A stretch of 64,000 bases of DNA from Akebia trifoliata (GCA_017979445.1 CM030710.1:15610248-15674247); one strand, 5' to 3'. Positions 12,285 to 22,723 are shown, counted from the stretch's first letter. Translations and numbers: made by a program. Notes: generated by a model from the sequence alone, not told the origin.

Positions 12285-12470
12285 TCATTTTGCAGTCTGA
12301 TTTAGCAATTCGTCAGGACGTTCAGATCCTTGCGGATAAAACTCTCCTCGAACAAAAAGGTTGTCAGGTCCTTGAGCGCGAGCTCTCACTGGCAATGTCA
12401 GATCCTTGAATTTTAGAAAATTCTCCTTGACTGATGTAACAACTGTGCAAGTGTGTGACTTAAAATCTGT
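12285..12470 (-). other. Conserved 3'-terminal open frame of Tat elements (Tat-B copy)
   Basis: On the minus strand this ends in about 55 codons closely matching Tat-A 15647-15830. Landmarks are TVVTSVKENFLKFKDLTLPV, then RGEFYPQGSE.PDELLNQ.AK, then stop at the same place. It lies between the tandem repeats and the polypurine tract and has no ATG of its own; the open frame runs on into the repeats. The Tat-C equivalent (about 36895-37070) keeps the ends but has two adjacent stops. It may be a coding relic, or conserved RNA read as protein. Confidence 0.4.
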
Positions 12471-12499
12471 GATAAATTTCAAAGAGTTTAAGTTGGAAC

Positions 12500-12645
12500 T
12501 GAGTAAAATCTGAGCATAAAATGAATATAAATTGAGCATAAACCGAGCATAATTTGAGCATAAAATGAGCATAGACTGAGCATAAATTGAGCAAATTGAG
12601 CATAATCTGAGTATAATTTGAGCATAAACTGAGCATAATTCTGAT
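12500..12645. repeat. Short 10-12-bp tandem repeats (tgagcataaa) in the Tat-B 3' UTR
   Basis: About a dozen variants of 'tgagcataaactgagcataat' precede the longer array. The same word begins each unit of the 33/34-bp arrays, so the long unit may have grown from this one. Equivalent in Tat-C: 37110-37220. Confidence 0.75.
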
Positions 12646-13095
12646 AAAACCCTCGACGGTAACTGAGCAAAATCCAAGATAACCCTTGGCGGCATCTGAG
12701 CAAAATCCAAGATAACCCTTGGCGGCAACTAACCCTTGGCTACATCTGAGCAAAATCCAAGATTACCCTTGGCGACAGCGGCAACTGAGCAAAATCTAAG
12801 ATAACCTTTGACGGCATCTGAGCAAAATCCAAGATAACCCTTGGCGGCAACTGAGCAAAATCCAAGATAACCCTTGGCGGCAACTGAGCAAAATCCAAGA
12901 TAACCCTTAGTGGCATCTGAGCAAAATCCAAGATAACCCTTGGCGGCATCTGAGCAAAATCCAAGATAACCCTTGGTGGCAACTGAGTAAAATCCAAGAT
13001 AACCCTTGGCGACAACTGAGCAAAATCCAAGTTAACCCTTGGCGGCAACTGAGCAAAAATCCAAGATAACCCTTGGCAGCAACTGAGCAAAACTG
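12630..13095. repeat. 33-bp hairpin minisatellite, about 14 units (Tat-B 3' UTR)
   Basis: The unit holds 'ctgagcaaaatccaagataa' followed by 'cccttggcggcaa'. Its arms CCAAG and CTTGG flank ATAACC. Because the unit is a multiple of three, the minus strand reads an 11-residue repeat (PPRVILDFAQ plus L or M). It is homologous to the 34-bp arrays of Tat-A and Tat-C, but one base shorter. Confidence 0.9.
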
Positions 13096-13967
13096 GCAAA
13101 GGAATGAAGGAATTTTGGGAAAGAAAATGAATTTGGAGAAGATTGATTAAACAGAATCGGGGAACGAATAAATCTGGGAGATAATGAATCTGGAAGAGAA
13201 TGATCGAATCCAAGAATGAATGGATCTGGAAGAGAATTTGGGAACGAAAGAATGCCATATCTCTTACTCTAGATAAATGAGTTATTTTCTAGGAGAAAAT
13301 TAAAATATGAGATCAAGAACGCTTTTGTTTGACCCTCAAGGGTTTTATCAAAAAGTTTTATGAATTTAAAACCTGAGTTTTTATTTCTTTTGAACCTCAA
13401 GGGTTTTTCGAAAAACTGTTATCAAGAGGGTAACTTTAAGTTTAGAGTTCCCATTATCTTTTAGGATTAACATTGCTCAAAAACAAAATGCCCCTAGTTT
13501 GACAATAAACATGGCATTGAAGATAATTGAACACATTGTGCAAAAATTTTAAAAAATACCCCTAGTATAAGGGGGAAACTACATATTTAGAGGAAAAAGA
13601 AAATGCCCCATGTATGAAGGTTTGAAATATTTGATTACCACAAGCGCAATAAAGATCCAACTTTTAATTTTGATTAATTTTATTGAAGATTTTGAGTCAA
13701 GCTCATGAGAACAAACATTTTGAGACTCGTCATAGAATTCACCCTTCTCTCCCTTGGTTCACTTGGGGAAGTAAAAATTTTCAAATCGATCGTAGACAAG
13801 ATATTTGTGGCTTCTGAGTCTGTGCCTGGTTTAAGCTAAGTATTGAACTTGATTATTCGGACTTCTCGGACCGCTTTTAGCTTTTTAACTCCCCGAAGAT
13901 TTTCTTCTATTTTTTTTTTGTTGCTCTAACTTTTGCCTAGACCACCCTTTTTCGGGTTTTCAACCCA
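13096..13967 (-). other. Tat-B 3' UTR, proximal part
   Basis: Non-coding sequence collinear with Tat-A 17122-17890 and Tat-C 37998-38760. Landmarks are 'gaacctcaagggttttatc', 'atgcccctagtttgac' and 'caagcgcaataaagatcc'. It stops at the Tat-A insertion site within a hairpin repeat and resumes at 24305. No gene is seen. Confidence 0.75.
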
Positions 13968-13972
13968 GCAGG

Positions 13973-15553
13973 TGAAAGCGCCCTCGATCCGCGGGGTGCG
14001 CGGATCCGCTTTTGACCCTTGAGGTTTGGGAGTCGCCACCTAGTTATTGTGGTCTAGGAACCAAACTGACTCTAAAATGGATAAAAACTAATCTACTACA
14101 GAAAATCTGAATCCGGGGATCATGTTACGGGGTTGGAAGGTGTTAGGCACCAACCCCGTCCGGCCATTGCCGGTCTCTACTTATCCCAAATAAATCTACA
14201 TCGCTAACGACAACCCTAGATTAAAAAATAATAAAAAAAAGCTTACCTTCGATCTGCAAAAGTGCTATTCCCTCAGATCTGGTGAAAATGACTCCTTGTA
14301 CTGTATTCCTTACTTCGTTCTATCTCCGGATCTGATTTCTGATCTCCGAGGTAACGTATCTCCTTCTTGGATTTGGGTGCTTCGAATTTGTTGTGAATTT
14401 TTTGGATGTTTTTGAGAGATTTTTGGGTGTTTTTTAGGCTAAAATCGGAGTAGCGGTGTTAGGGAAGGAGTTGGGGTTCCAAAATTAGGGTTTTTGGGAG
14501 GTTATGGAGGCTTCTTCACCTACTTTTTCTAGGGTTTTTTCTTTGATACGAAAATAGGGTGTGGAGGCTCCTATTTATAAAGTTTTTTAGAAGCATTAGG
14601 GTTTGATTAGGGTTTCTTTTAGGGTTTCAATTAGAGTTTCAATTAGTTTAGACTTTGGTCTTATGAGATGGACTTAGTCTTTAGGGTTTTCATTTAGGAT
14701 TTTGACTTTTAGTCTTATGAGATTGACTTGATTAGTTTAGATTAGGGTTTTGATTTAGGGTTTTGACTTTTAGCCTTATGAGATTGACTTGATTAGTGTT
14801 TTGATTTAGGGTTTTGACTTTAGTCTTATGAGATTGACTTTAACACTTTGACTTTAGTCTTTCTTGGTTGACTTTAATGTTTTGACTTTAGCCTTACTTG
14901 ACTTTGGTCTTACTTGATTGACTTTAATGTTTCACTTTACATTTTTTAATGATTTATTTATGAATTTCAAAATTTTTAATTATTAAAGTTGTAAAATTAC
15001 TGTTTTGCCCTCGGAGAAGATTTTTTACGTTTTAAGTCGTTTTTCGATGTTCTAGGATGTTTTGGAATCATTTTTTCGTAAGGAATTCAATGAGAATGTT
15101 AGTTTTTGTCATTTATGAAATTTTTGTGTGAAATGGTTATGAATTTTATGAGGGGTATGTTCGTAATTTTCTCACTTTTAGTGAAAATTGGCGAAGTGGT
15201 TTATTTGGTTTCGATTTATGGTTTTATGTGTTTGAATGGGTCTTCCTAAGCGTAACGTAAGTTTTAGGGTTGTTTTGATGTTAGGGGTATTTTGGTAATT
15301 TGGTCATTTTTAGTGATTTTATCGTGAAGTTTCTTTTTGGTCTGCAATATGATGATTTTTACGTTTCTGGGATCGTATTTTCCTAGCATTGCGTGGTTTC
15401 TAAGGTTTTGCCAGTTCGAGATACCTCATCCGGATTTCTGAAACACATCTGGTGACAAAATAAAGTACTAGAATAAACATCCATCATTGGGAACCGTTGC
15501 GATTGGGTGAACGAGTTGATTAATCAGACGAGTGCAAAAATGGGGTGTCTACA
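13973..15553 (-). repeat. Tat-A 3' LTR
   Basis: 1581 bp, TGAAAGCGCC...GTGTCTACA. Compared with the roughly 1.73-1.77-kb LTRs of the other elements it lacks a block of about 165 bp containing the 'ttggagaacccccctctattat' segment. The 5' LTR lacks the same block, so this defines a shorter LTR class. Confidence 0.92.
14571..14579 (-). promoter_or_regulatory. TATA box in Tat-A 3' LTR
   Basis: TATAAATAG on the minus strand, equivalent to 11051-11059. Confidence 0.65.
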
Positions 15554-15568
15554 GATGCCCCACTTTGG
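15554..15568 (-). promoter_or_regulatory. Polypurine tract of Tat-A
   Basis: The sense strand reads CCAAAGTGGGGCATC next to the 3' LTR. A T interrupts the purine run that is unbroken in Tat-B. Confidence 0.7.
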
Positions 15569-15646
15569 CAGAGGGTTGAAGCAAACTAGATAGCAAATCT
15601 ATTTTGATAGATAGTGCGATATCCGAATGCCAAAGCTAGTGACAGT

Positions 15647-15830
15647 TCATTTTGCAGCCTGATTTAGTAATTCGTCGGGGTGTTCGGATCCTTGAGGGTA
15701 GAACTCTCCCCGAACTAGAAAAATATCAGGTCCTAAAGCGCGAGCTCTCACTGGCAGTGTCAGATCCTTGAATTTTAGAAAATTCTCCTTGACTGATGTA
15801 ACCACTGTGCAAGTGTGTGGACTCAAAATA
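15647..15830 (-). other. Conserved 3'-terminal open frame of Tat elements (Tat-A copy)
   Basis: Same segment as 12285-12470. KENFLKFKDLTLPVRARA and RGEFYPQGSE are conserved, with the stop in the same place. It is open through into the repeat array on the minus strand. No recognised domain. Confidence 0.4.
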
Positions 15831-15894
15831 TGAGATAGGTTCCAAAGAGTTTGAGTTGGAAATGAGTCAAATCTGAGCATGAAGTAAGTATAAA

Positions 15895-17121
15895 CTAAGC
15901 ATAATTCCAAGAAAACCCTTGGCGGCGTCTGAGCATAATTCCGAGAAAACCCTCGGCGGCATCTGAGCATAGTTCCGAGAAAACCCTCGGCGGCAACTGA
16001 GCATAATTCCAAGAAAACCCTTGGTGGCATCTGAGCATAATTCCGAGAAAACCCTCGGCGGTAACTGAGCATAGTTCCGAGAAAACCCTCGGCGGCATCT
16101 GAGCATAATTCCAAGAAAACCCTTGGCGGCATCTAAGCATAGTTCCAAGAAAATCATTGGCGGCATCTGAGCATAATTACGAGAAAACCCTCGACGACAT
16201 CTGAGCATAGTTCCAAGAAAACCCTTGGCGGTACCTGAGCATAGTTCCGAGAAAACCCTCGATGGCATCTGAGCATATTTCCGAGAAAACCCTCGGCGGC
16301 ATCTGAGCATAATTCCAAGAAAACCCTCGACGACATCTGAGCATAGTTCCAAGAAAACCCTTGGCGGCATCTGAGCATAATTCCAAGAAAACCTTTTGCG
16401 GTATCTGAGCATAGTTCCGAGAAAACCCTCGGCGGCATCTGAGCATATTTCCGAGAAAACCCTCGGCGGCATCTGAGCATAATTCCAAGAAAACCCTCGG
16501 CGGTATCTGAGCATAATTCCAAGAAAACCCTTGGCGGCATCTAAGCATAATTCCAAGAAAACCCTTGACGGTATCTGAGCATAGTTCCGAGAAAACCCTC
16601 GGCGGCATCTGAGCATAATTCTGAGAAAACCCTTGGCGGTATCTGAGCATAATTCCAAGAAAACCCTTGGCGGTATCTGAGCATAATTCCAAGAAAACCC
16701 TTGGCGGCATCTGAGCATAATTCCAAGAAAACCCTTGGCGGTATCTGAGCATAATTCCAAGAAAACCCTTGGCGGCATCTGAGTATAGTTCCGAGAAAAC
16801 CCTCGGCGGCAACTGAGCATATTTTCGAGAAAACCCTCGGCGGCATCTGAGCATAATTCCAAGAAAACCCTTGGCGGCATCTGAGCATAATTCCAAGAAA
16901 ACCCTTGGTGGTATCTGAGAATAATTCTGAGAAAACCTTCGGCGGCATCTGAGCATAATTCCAAGAAAACCCTCGGCGGTATCTGAGCATAATTCCAAGA
17001 AAACCCTTGGCGGCATCTGAGCATAATTCCAAGAAAATCCTTGGCGACATCTGAGCATAGTTCCGAGAAAACCCTCGGCGGCATCTGAGCATAATTCCGA
17101 GAAAACCCTCGGCGGCATCTG
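15895..17121. repeat. 34-bp hairpin minisatellite, about 36 units (Tat-A 3' UTR)
   Basis: Each unit reads roughly 'tgagcataattcc' R 'agaaaaccct' Y 'ggcggcatc'. Arms flank AAAACC: CCGAG with CTCGG in one set of units, CCAAG with CTTGG in the other. By my count only four of 36 units mix the two arm types. Since 34 is not a multiple of three, the minus strand stays open in all three frames and gives a long 34-residue peptide repeat (up to 405 codons). That is a by-product of the repeat, not a gene. Confidence 0.95.
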
Positions 17122-17850
17122 GCTGAGTAAAACTGAGAACAAAGAAATAAATCTGGGGGAGAAACGATTGAAAATGAATCTGGAAAAGAGTGGTTGAATC
17201 TGGGAATGAATAGATCTGGGATAGAATGAATGCCCTATCCTATGTGAGATCCAAAATGCATTTGTTTGAACCTCAAGGTTTTATCCAAAAGTTTTATGAA
17301 TTTAAAACCTGAGTTTTTATTTCTTTTGAACGTCAAGGGTTCTTCGAAAAACTGTTATCAAGAGGGTAACCTTAAGTTTGGGGTTCCCATTATCTTTTAG
17401 GATTAACATTGCTCAAAAACAAAATGCCCCTGGTTTGATAATAAGCATGGCATTGAAGATAATTGAACGCATCATTAAAAAATGCCCCTAGCATAAAGGG
17501 GGGAAATTACATATTTAGAAGAAAATTAAAATGCCCCTTGTATGAAAATTTAAAATATTTGATTACCACAAGCGCAATAAAGATCCAATTTTTTTATTTT
17601 GATTAATTTTATTGAAGATTTTGAGTCAGGCTCAAGAGAACAAAATATTTCCTTTTGAGACTCATCATAGAATTCATCCTTCTCTCCCTTGGTTCACTTG
17701 GGGAAGTAAGAATTTTCAGATCAATCGTAGACAAGATACTTGTGGCTTCCGAGTCTATGCCTAGTTTAAGCTAAGTATTGACCTTGATTATTCGGACTTC
17801 TGATGTTTCAGCTCGGACCGCTCTCAGTTTGGGATTTTCTTTTATTTTTC
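17122..17850 (-). other. Tat-A 3' UTR, middle part
   Basis: Non-coding, collinear with Tat-B 13096-13930 and Tat-C 37998-38735. No convincing open frame. Confidence 0.7.
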
Positions 17851-17854
17851 TTTG

Positions 17855-18022
17855 TCGCTCTAGCTTTTGCCTAGATCGCCTTTTCAAGTTTTCAATCTAG
17901 CGAGCTCTTTCTTTTTTCTTGGCTCTGATTGTTGCCAAAGTTGTCCTTTCAGATTTTCAACCTTGCGAGCTTGCCTTAATTTTTGCTAAGTCGCCCTTTT
18001 CGGGTTTTCAACTTAGCAGGCT
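17855..18022. repeat. Second hairpin repeat array, three units of about 60 bp (Tat-A 3' UTR)
   Basis: Three units share a loop like 'cccttttcgggttttcaa' with arms that differ between units yet stay complementary: CTAGATCG/CAATCTAG (17871-17878, 17893-17900), CAAAGTTG/CAACCTTG (17936-17943, 17958-17965) and CTAAGTCG/CAACTTAG (17986-17993, 18009-18016). In the sense RNA each pair gives eight base pairs if G-U is allowed. Confidence 0.75.
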
Positions 18023-18561
18023 TTATCATTTTTTTATCTTTTTCTTCTCCTTTGAACTTCTAGAATTACTGTCTGATCATGCTTTGCTGCCTTCCTTGAC
18101 TTTTCCACACGGTACTTAGGAGGACTTTTATAGGTAGGCTTAGGACTAGGCATAAAAATAAAAGAATTTTGAGGCTCAAAAACCCAAATGCTCCTTGTGT
18201 GGTATTTCATCTTGAATTATTTTCTTTTTCCTTGAATTTTCTTCCCCACCTTGACAATTTTTTCTTTTGAATTTTTTTCTTTTTAGATTTTTTCTTTGTC
18301 GGAGATTCTATTTTTATTTTTTTTGATGTGGTCGGGCCTAAAGTAACTTCTCAGGTTGCTTACGTACCCCAAATTTTTGGGATCAGACCAAAACGAAGTT
18401 CAGATTTTTCCTCCCCTAGGTTAGGTGATCGGGCTGAGAAAGAAAAAGGCATCATTTTTTTTTGAAAAGGCTGCAAAGGGCTGAGAAAGGAGATAATGAA
18501 CTGGGTAGCAGGAAAATTGATTCGGCCAAAGATGGCCTCCTTAAATGTAGTACCATTTGAT
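18023..18561 (-). other. Tat-A 3' UTR, part next to integrase
   Basis: T-rich, non-coding. It holds the shared block 'gtggtcgggcctaaagtaac' and 'ttacgtaccccaaatttttg' found also at 24740-24800 and 39150-39210. No gene is seen. Confidence 0.7.
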
Positions 18562-19325
18562 CCGGTCAAGGTTAGTTGACTCTAGTAGTTCACTTCCATC
18601 ATGATCTTGAAGTCTGACGACTTTTCCAGACAGTATTTCCTTAATGAATGAATTTCTCCAATTGGGTTCAGATTTTCTCCTATAATCGAGGAGGAGTGTT
18701 CAATTTTCTTTGAAGTCTGATAGTTAAATCCCTGACTTGTAAATGATGAGCTTTGACCTTTTTGTCAAATGCACGGGTGATTCTTCTTAGATAAGCTTGC
18801 ACATGGTACAGGACTTTAACTCGTTTTCTTCGATCAAGTTCAATTCTTTATACTGCTGACAAACCCAATCTGTTTCTAACAAATAATTTTCCAACAAGAC
18901 CCTGAGAGATGAAATTTCCATTTCAACTGGCAAGACTGCTTCCATGCCATACACTAAGGAGTAGGGAGTAGCTCCACTAGAGGATCGAATTGAAGTTCGA
19001 TATGTCCATAACGTGAATGATAATTTTTCTGACCAATCTCGATGTGATTGACACATTTTCCTGATGATAGTCTTGAGACTCTTACTAACTACTTCAACCG
19101 TTCCATTGATCTGAGGACGGTAGGGGGATGATTTGTGCTTCCGGATCTTCAACTTTAAACATAAAGTAATGATTTATGCTTTGAAGTATGACCCATTATC
19201 AGAGATCAGTTCAAAAGGTACCCCCATATCGACTGATAATATGTGATTTGAAACTCAAGATGTAGTAAGGATAGTGCTGATACATTTTATAACATCTTCT
19301 TTGATTCCATCGATATAGACGAGTA
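18562..19325 (-). pseudogene. Integrase remnant of Tat-A
   Basis: The open piece 18787-19152 has the late core of a Ty3/gypsy integrase: SSPYRPQ.NG.VE, LKTIIRKM, HRDWSEKL, then YRTS.R, GATPYSLVYGMEAVLPVE and an ELNLIEEN helix. The E of the D,D-35-E triad lies in the NG.VE motif. The N-terminal zinc domain and first part of the core are lost; the C-terminal part (18562-18786) survives with stops. It matches Tat-C 39369-40014. Confidence 0.8.
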
Positions 19326-19880
19326 TCTATTTCATGTTGAACAACACCCAAGCTTGTACCTAACATACCCTCATATGATCACACGAACAAGTCTTTTAAA
19401 ATTTCTGAGTAAATTCATTATCCCCTCGTGTTCCTTTAGGGATAGGATGGTTTCTATTTGAATCTCTTTAGGAATTATTTTTTGTTTCGAGGTCAAAGAC
19501 CTTTTCTTTCTCGATTAAAGGTTGACCCCGACTCTTATCTTCTTGTTCAGAAACGAAATTTATCAAATTATTAGTTAATTCGTTAATGCGCTCGAGGTAT
19601 TCAAAATTTTCTTTATCCGATCAATTTCAGATGGGGCAACAGACACCTCTATAGACTCGATGAACTAACTTGACTCAATAGGAAAGAGTAGACTCAATCT
19701 AAGGAAGACATGACCTTGGTGGAAAAAAGGACTCGAGCTAACCCAAATGACTCATGAAAACTCAAGACAAGTACCCACACGAGTTTGATTAGGACTGAGA
19801 TATTACTTATAACCGGTAGGATTGAAGCACTATGATCTTCAAAGAACAACTGGATGATGTTGAGAAATTTTGAGGTCATT
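19326..19880 (-). pseudogene. Gag start fused to PR-RT linker (deletion relic in Tat-A)
   Basis: The open piece 19694-19879 starts MTSK, like the Tat-C gag start (MASE at 47755). It then jumps at once to sequence matching the region before Tat-C's RT (about 44820-44850, the QLF.ED segment). The rest matches the linker at 44234-44760. Nearly all of gag, plus protease, is therefore deleted here. Tat-B has the same join at about 28018-28036, so the deletion is inherited and not a private scar. Confidence 0.7.
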
Positions 19881-20982
19881 TCTGACTGTTGACTTGATAT
19901 TGACGTTTACTCTAACTGACCGGATTTACAACCCTAGCTAGACGATGAACGATTGAGCTTAGACACAATGATAACCCTTTAACCTCTTTGAAGGTGAATT
20001 TAACCAATTTCAATGTCACCCCCTTGATAACATTTTAAATGAACCCTGAGATTTTATTGAATTTTGTGCACCAATCCATTAAACAATTCATCCATTCAAT
20101 AATTATTCAGAAAGAAAATAATTTTATTGCACTCTTGAAAATAATGTTTTTATTGAATAACAATTTTCACAATTCTGATTATTTTTTGCAATCATTTTCT
20201 TTTTAGAAAACATATTTTGATAATTTTACAAGGTCCATGCAAAAAAATAGATTTTTGGTGAAAAACATATTTCAAAAATTTTCCATACAAAAATAGATCT
20301 TTTGTAAATCATTTTTCCTTTATTTTCTTTTCTTTCGGAAAACATTTTCTTCTGAAAAATATTTGTTCTCTGAAAAATATTTTTTATTTGGAAAGTATTT
20401 TCTCTTGAAAAATCTTGTTCTTTTGGAAAACACTTTTTCTTAGATAACATTATTTTCTAAAAAATAACACTTTTTATGGAAAACACTTATTTTGGAAAAC
20501 ACTTTTTCTAGAAAACAATTTCCCTTCGTAAACCATTTTTCTTATTTGAAAATTTGATTTCTATTTCAATTTAAATGGCCCAGCCCACCATGATTATTGG
20601 ATCGGGATACACTGGGTCATTATTGTAAAAGAATGGATTCTTTATTGGGTCGGTGCACCCATTTTAATTTTCAAAACAAATTTTTGATCCTTGAGGATAA
20701 TCATACACTTTGATCTCATTATTCACAGCACTCACATACATTCATCAATCAACAGGTTCCAATCAATAAACAACCCGGGAACACCCACGATAAGTTCGAG
20801 TCGTGACCTACTAGGAAGGTTTCTAGACTCTAAGCTTACTACGTGCAATGCATTTTTATCTAGCCACCCATGCCCAAGCACACCTATATACCTTTCGATA
20901 CGTGGTGACTTGGTTTGATATACCGTATAAGTGATAATCTAAAACCTCAATTCACTTCTCTGAAGCCAAAAACAGCCAGTTT

Positions 20983-21134
20983 GATCTCCAGTTGAGAGGT
21001 GGCGCACAATGCTGAGCAAAGGCCCACTTAAATACCTCTAGTCTAGAATAGACGTAGTCTATCCCCCTCGTACAGTAGGGTATAGCGGGGCAAGATCTTG
21101 CTTAGGCACCGGTTTTGACCAAGAAGTGCAATTG
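20983..21134 (-). other. Leader block shared by Tat and Athila-like elements (Tat-A copy)
   Basis: In sense it reads CAATTGCACTTCTTGGTCA, then AAGATCTTGCCC, GGGATAGAC..GTCTATTC, AGGTATTTAAG, TTGCT.A.CATT.TGCGCC and CTGGAGATC. The same order and spacing occurs in the Ath-2 leader at 55448-55600. It contains the small inverted repeat ATAGAC/GTCTAT and the palindrome AAGATCTT. Other Tat copies: 29044-29200, and a shortened one at 49838-49963. Confidence 0.7.
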
Positions 21135-21179
21135 ATATACTTAGATTATCTTTTATACCTACGGGTACGAGTCAAGAGT

Positions 21180-21480
21180 TGTAGCTTTCATAAATGGTTT
21201 GGCATCCCACGAGGGGACCGACCACGTACTAGTACTACGTTGGCAATCGGAACATGTGACTGTGTGGCTTACAATAGGTCAAAGGCTCAGGTCGCTCCAG
21301 CCTGGGTGCATCAATATACTTCTCAGAATCACCTGATCAGGCGGTATTGATGCCCCCAGTTTGATATACTCTAAGGTACGTGACTGGAGTTGTGGTTTTC
21401 ATGAATGACGTCGCATCTCCAAAGACATCGGGCCACGCACTAGTGCCACGTTGGCTATATAGGACATGTAAGTGGGTAAA
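21180..21480. repeat. Leader duplication with twin palindromes (Tat-A)
   Basis: Two related halves about 211 bp apart share 'catRaatg-..-gcatc-c', 'ccacg-ac' and 'cgttggc-at'. Each has a perfect 10-bp palindrome, GTACTAGTAC at 21226-21235 and GCACTAGTGC at 21437-21446. The same pair is at 29291/29501 in Tat-B and 50056/50266 in Tat-C, and decayed in Tat-E at 122/333. Confidence 0.8.
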
Positions 21481-21926
21481 ACAGTAAACGTGCATGTGGT
21501 ACGTGCAACACAGGGTGGGATGTGCCCGGGGCCTTTTTCAAACACATGGGCCCATGGGCCAGATTATGTCATCACATATGGATATCAAATGAATATTGAT
21601 CAAGAAAATAATACAAAACCCATCACATCGAAATTAAGATGAAAGCAAACACATCACAAATATATCTGTCAAAATCATGGCAAATCAATTAATGAGCATG
21701 GCATATAATAATTGATCAAACAAACATTGCAATAGGCATGATTTTTATAATTTTTAAGGTCCAATCAACGATCAATTTTGGGTGATCCAAAATAAATCGA
21801 GATTCCAATAGATGTTACATCAATGATAGAATGACAATGGTTGAGATGAGCTCACTCTTAGGAACATTAATTGTGCCAACATTAGATAAATTCAGATTTT
21901 CTGTGAATTAGGAAAATACAATCCAA

Positions 21927-22475
21927 ACTTGCATCGATGATATCTAAGGCTCCCGATAACGAAATCGAGTGAACTCAAGTTCTAAATTAATTTACTCGAT
22001 GAGATCTACATTTTATTAATAGGTGCCCAGACTTAGTTCTCACTAAAATATTCTGTAAAAACATTTTAACATTGCTGTCCCAACCTTCATTCAGAAACAA
22101 TTCCAGATTTACAGATTGAACTTGCATCGATGATATCTAAGGCTTCCGATAACGAAATTGAGTGAAATCAGATTCTAAATTAATCTACTCGATAAGATCT
22201 ACGTTTTATTAAAGGTTTCCAAACTTAATTCTCACTAGAATATTTTGTAAAAACGTTTTAACATTACTGTCCCAACCTTCATTCAGCAACAATTCTAGAT
22301 TTACAGATTGAACTTGCATCGATGATATCTAAGGCTTCCGGTAATGAAATTGAGTAAACTCAGGTTTTAAATTAATCTACTCGATGAGATCTAAATTTTA
22401 TTAAGAGGTTCCCAGACTTAATTCTCACTAGAATATTCTGTAAAGACGTTTTAACATTACTGTCCCAACCTTCAT
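21927..22475. repeat. About 192-bp tandem triplication in the Tat-A leader
   Basis: Units start 'acttgcatcgatgatatc' at 21927, 22120 and 22312. The third ends near 'cccaaccttcat' at about 22474. The copies are highly similar. It is absent from the Tat-B and Tat-C leaders in this window. Confidence 0.9.
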
Positions 22476-22704
22476 CATTCCATCATTTTCATATGTCAAT
22501 TTGAATCTTTCATTATTTAGGGATCATCAAAAAGTGATCCTTAATTGAAAAAAAAATGCAATACCCAAAATCATCTACAATCAAGTCACAAAAATAAATA
22601 AACAGAAAAAATAAATAAAATAAATCGAACTAAATAATTAAAAAAATTAGGTCATCATAGCAATGCTCCCATACTTGGGATTTTTCAAGTCTGATCCTCA
22701 ATAA

Positions 22705-22722
22705 TCCCCAGTGGAGTCGCCA
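22705..22722 (-). other. Primer-binding site of Tat-A
   Basis: The sense strand reads TGGCGACTCCACTGGGGA, one base after the 5' LTR. A TGGCGACTC start is as reported for Ogre-type elements primed by tRNA-Arg (from memory). Tat-B has the same site with two differences (30735-30752). Confidence 0.75.
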
Positions 22723-22723
22723 C

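Larger units (their letters stand above)
19881..22704 (-). other. Tat-A leader (5' UTR)
   Basis: Long non-coding leader in minus-strand sense. It contains 'tggaaaacactttt' short repeats (20330-20530), a block shared with Ath-2 (20983-21134), a twin-palindrome duplication (21180-21480) and a 192-bp triplication (21927-22475). The ORF1 present in Tat-C is missing: the sequence passes from the pre-gag block (about 19990-20100) to the 'aaggtccatgcaaaa' block at 20229 that in Tat-C lies beyond ORF1. Confidence 0.75.

Noticed and set aside
12630..17121. CRISPR-like regular repeats
   Set aside because: Units are contiguous without unique spacers, and the setting is a plant retrotransposon.
15867..17142. 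Long minus-strand open frames (up to 405 codons) through the 34-bp array
   Set aside because: They arise because the 34-bp unit has no stop in any frame on that strand. All three frames are open and give the same cyclic peptide, so this is repeat structure, not a gene.
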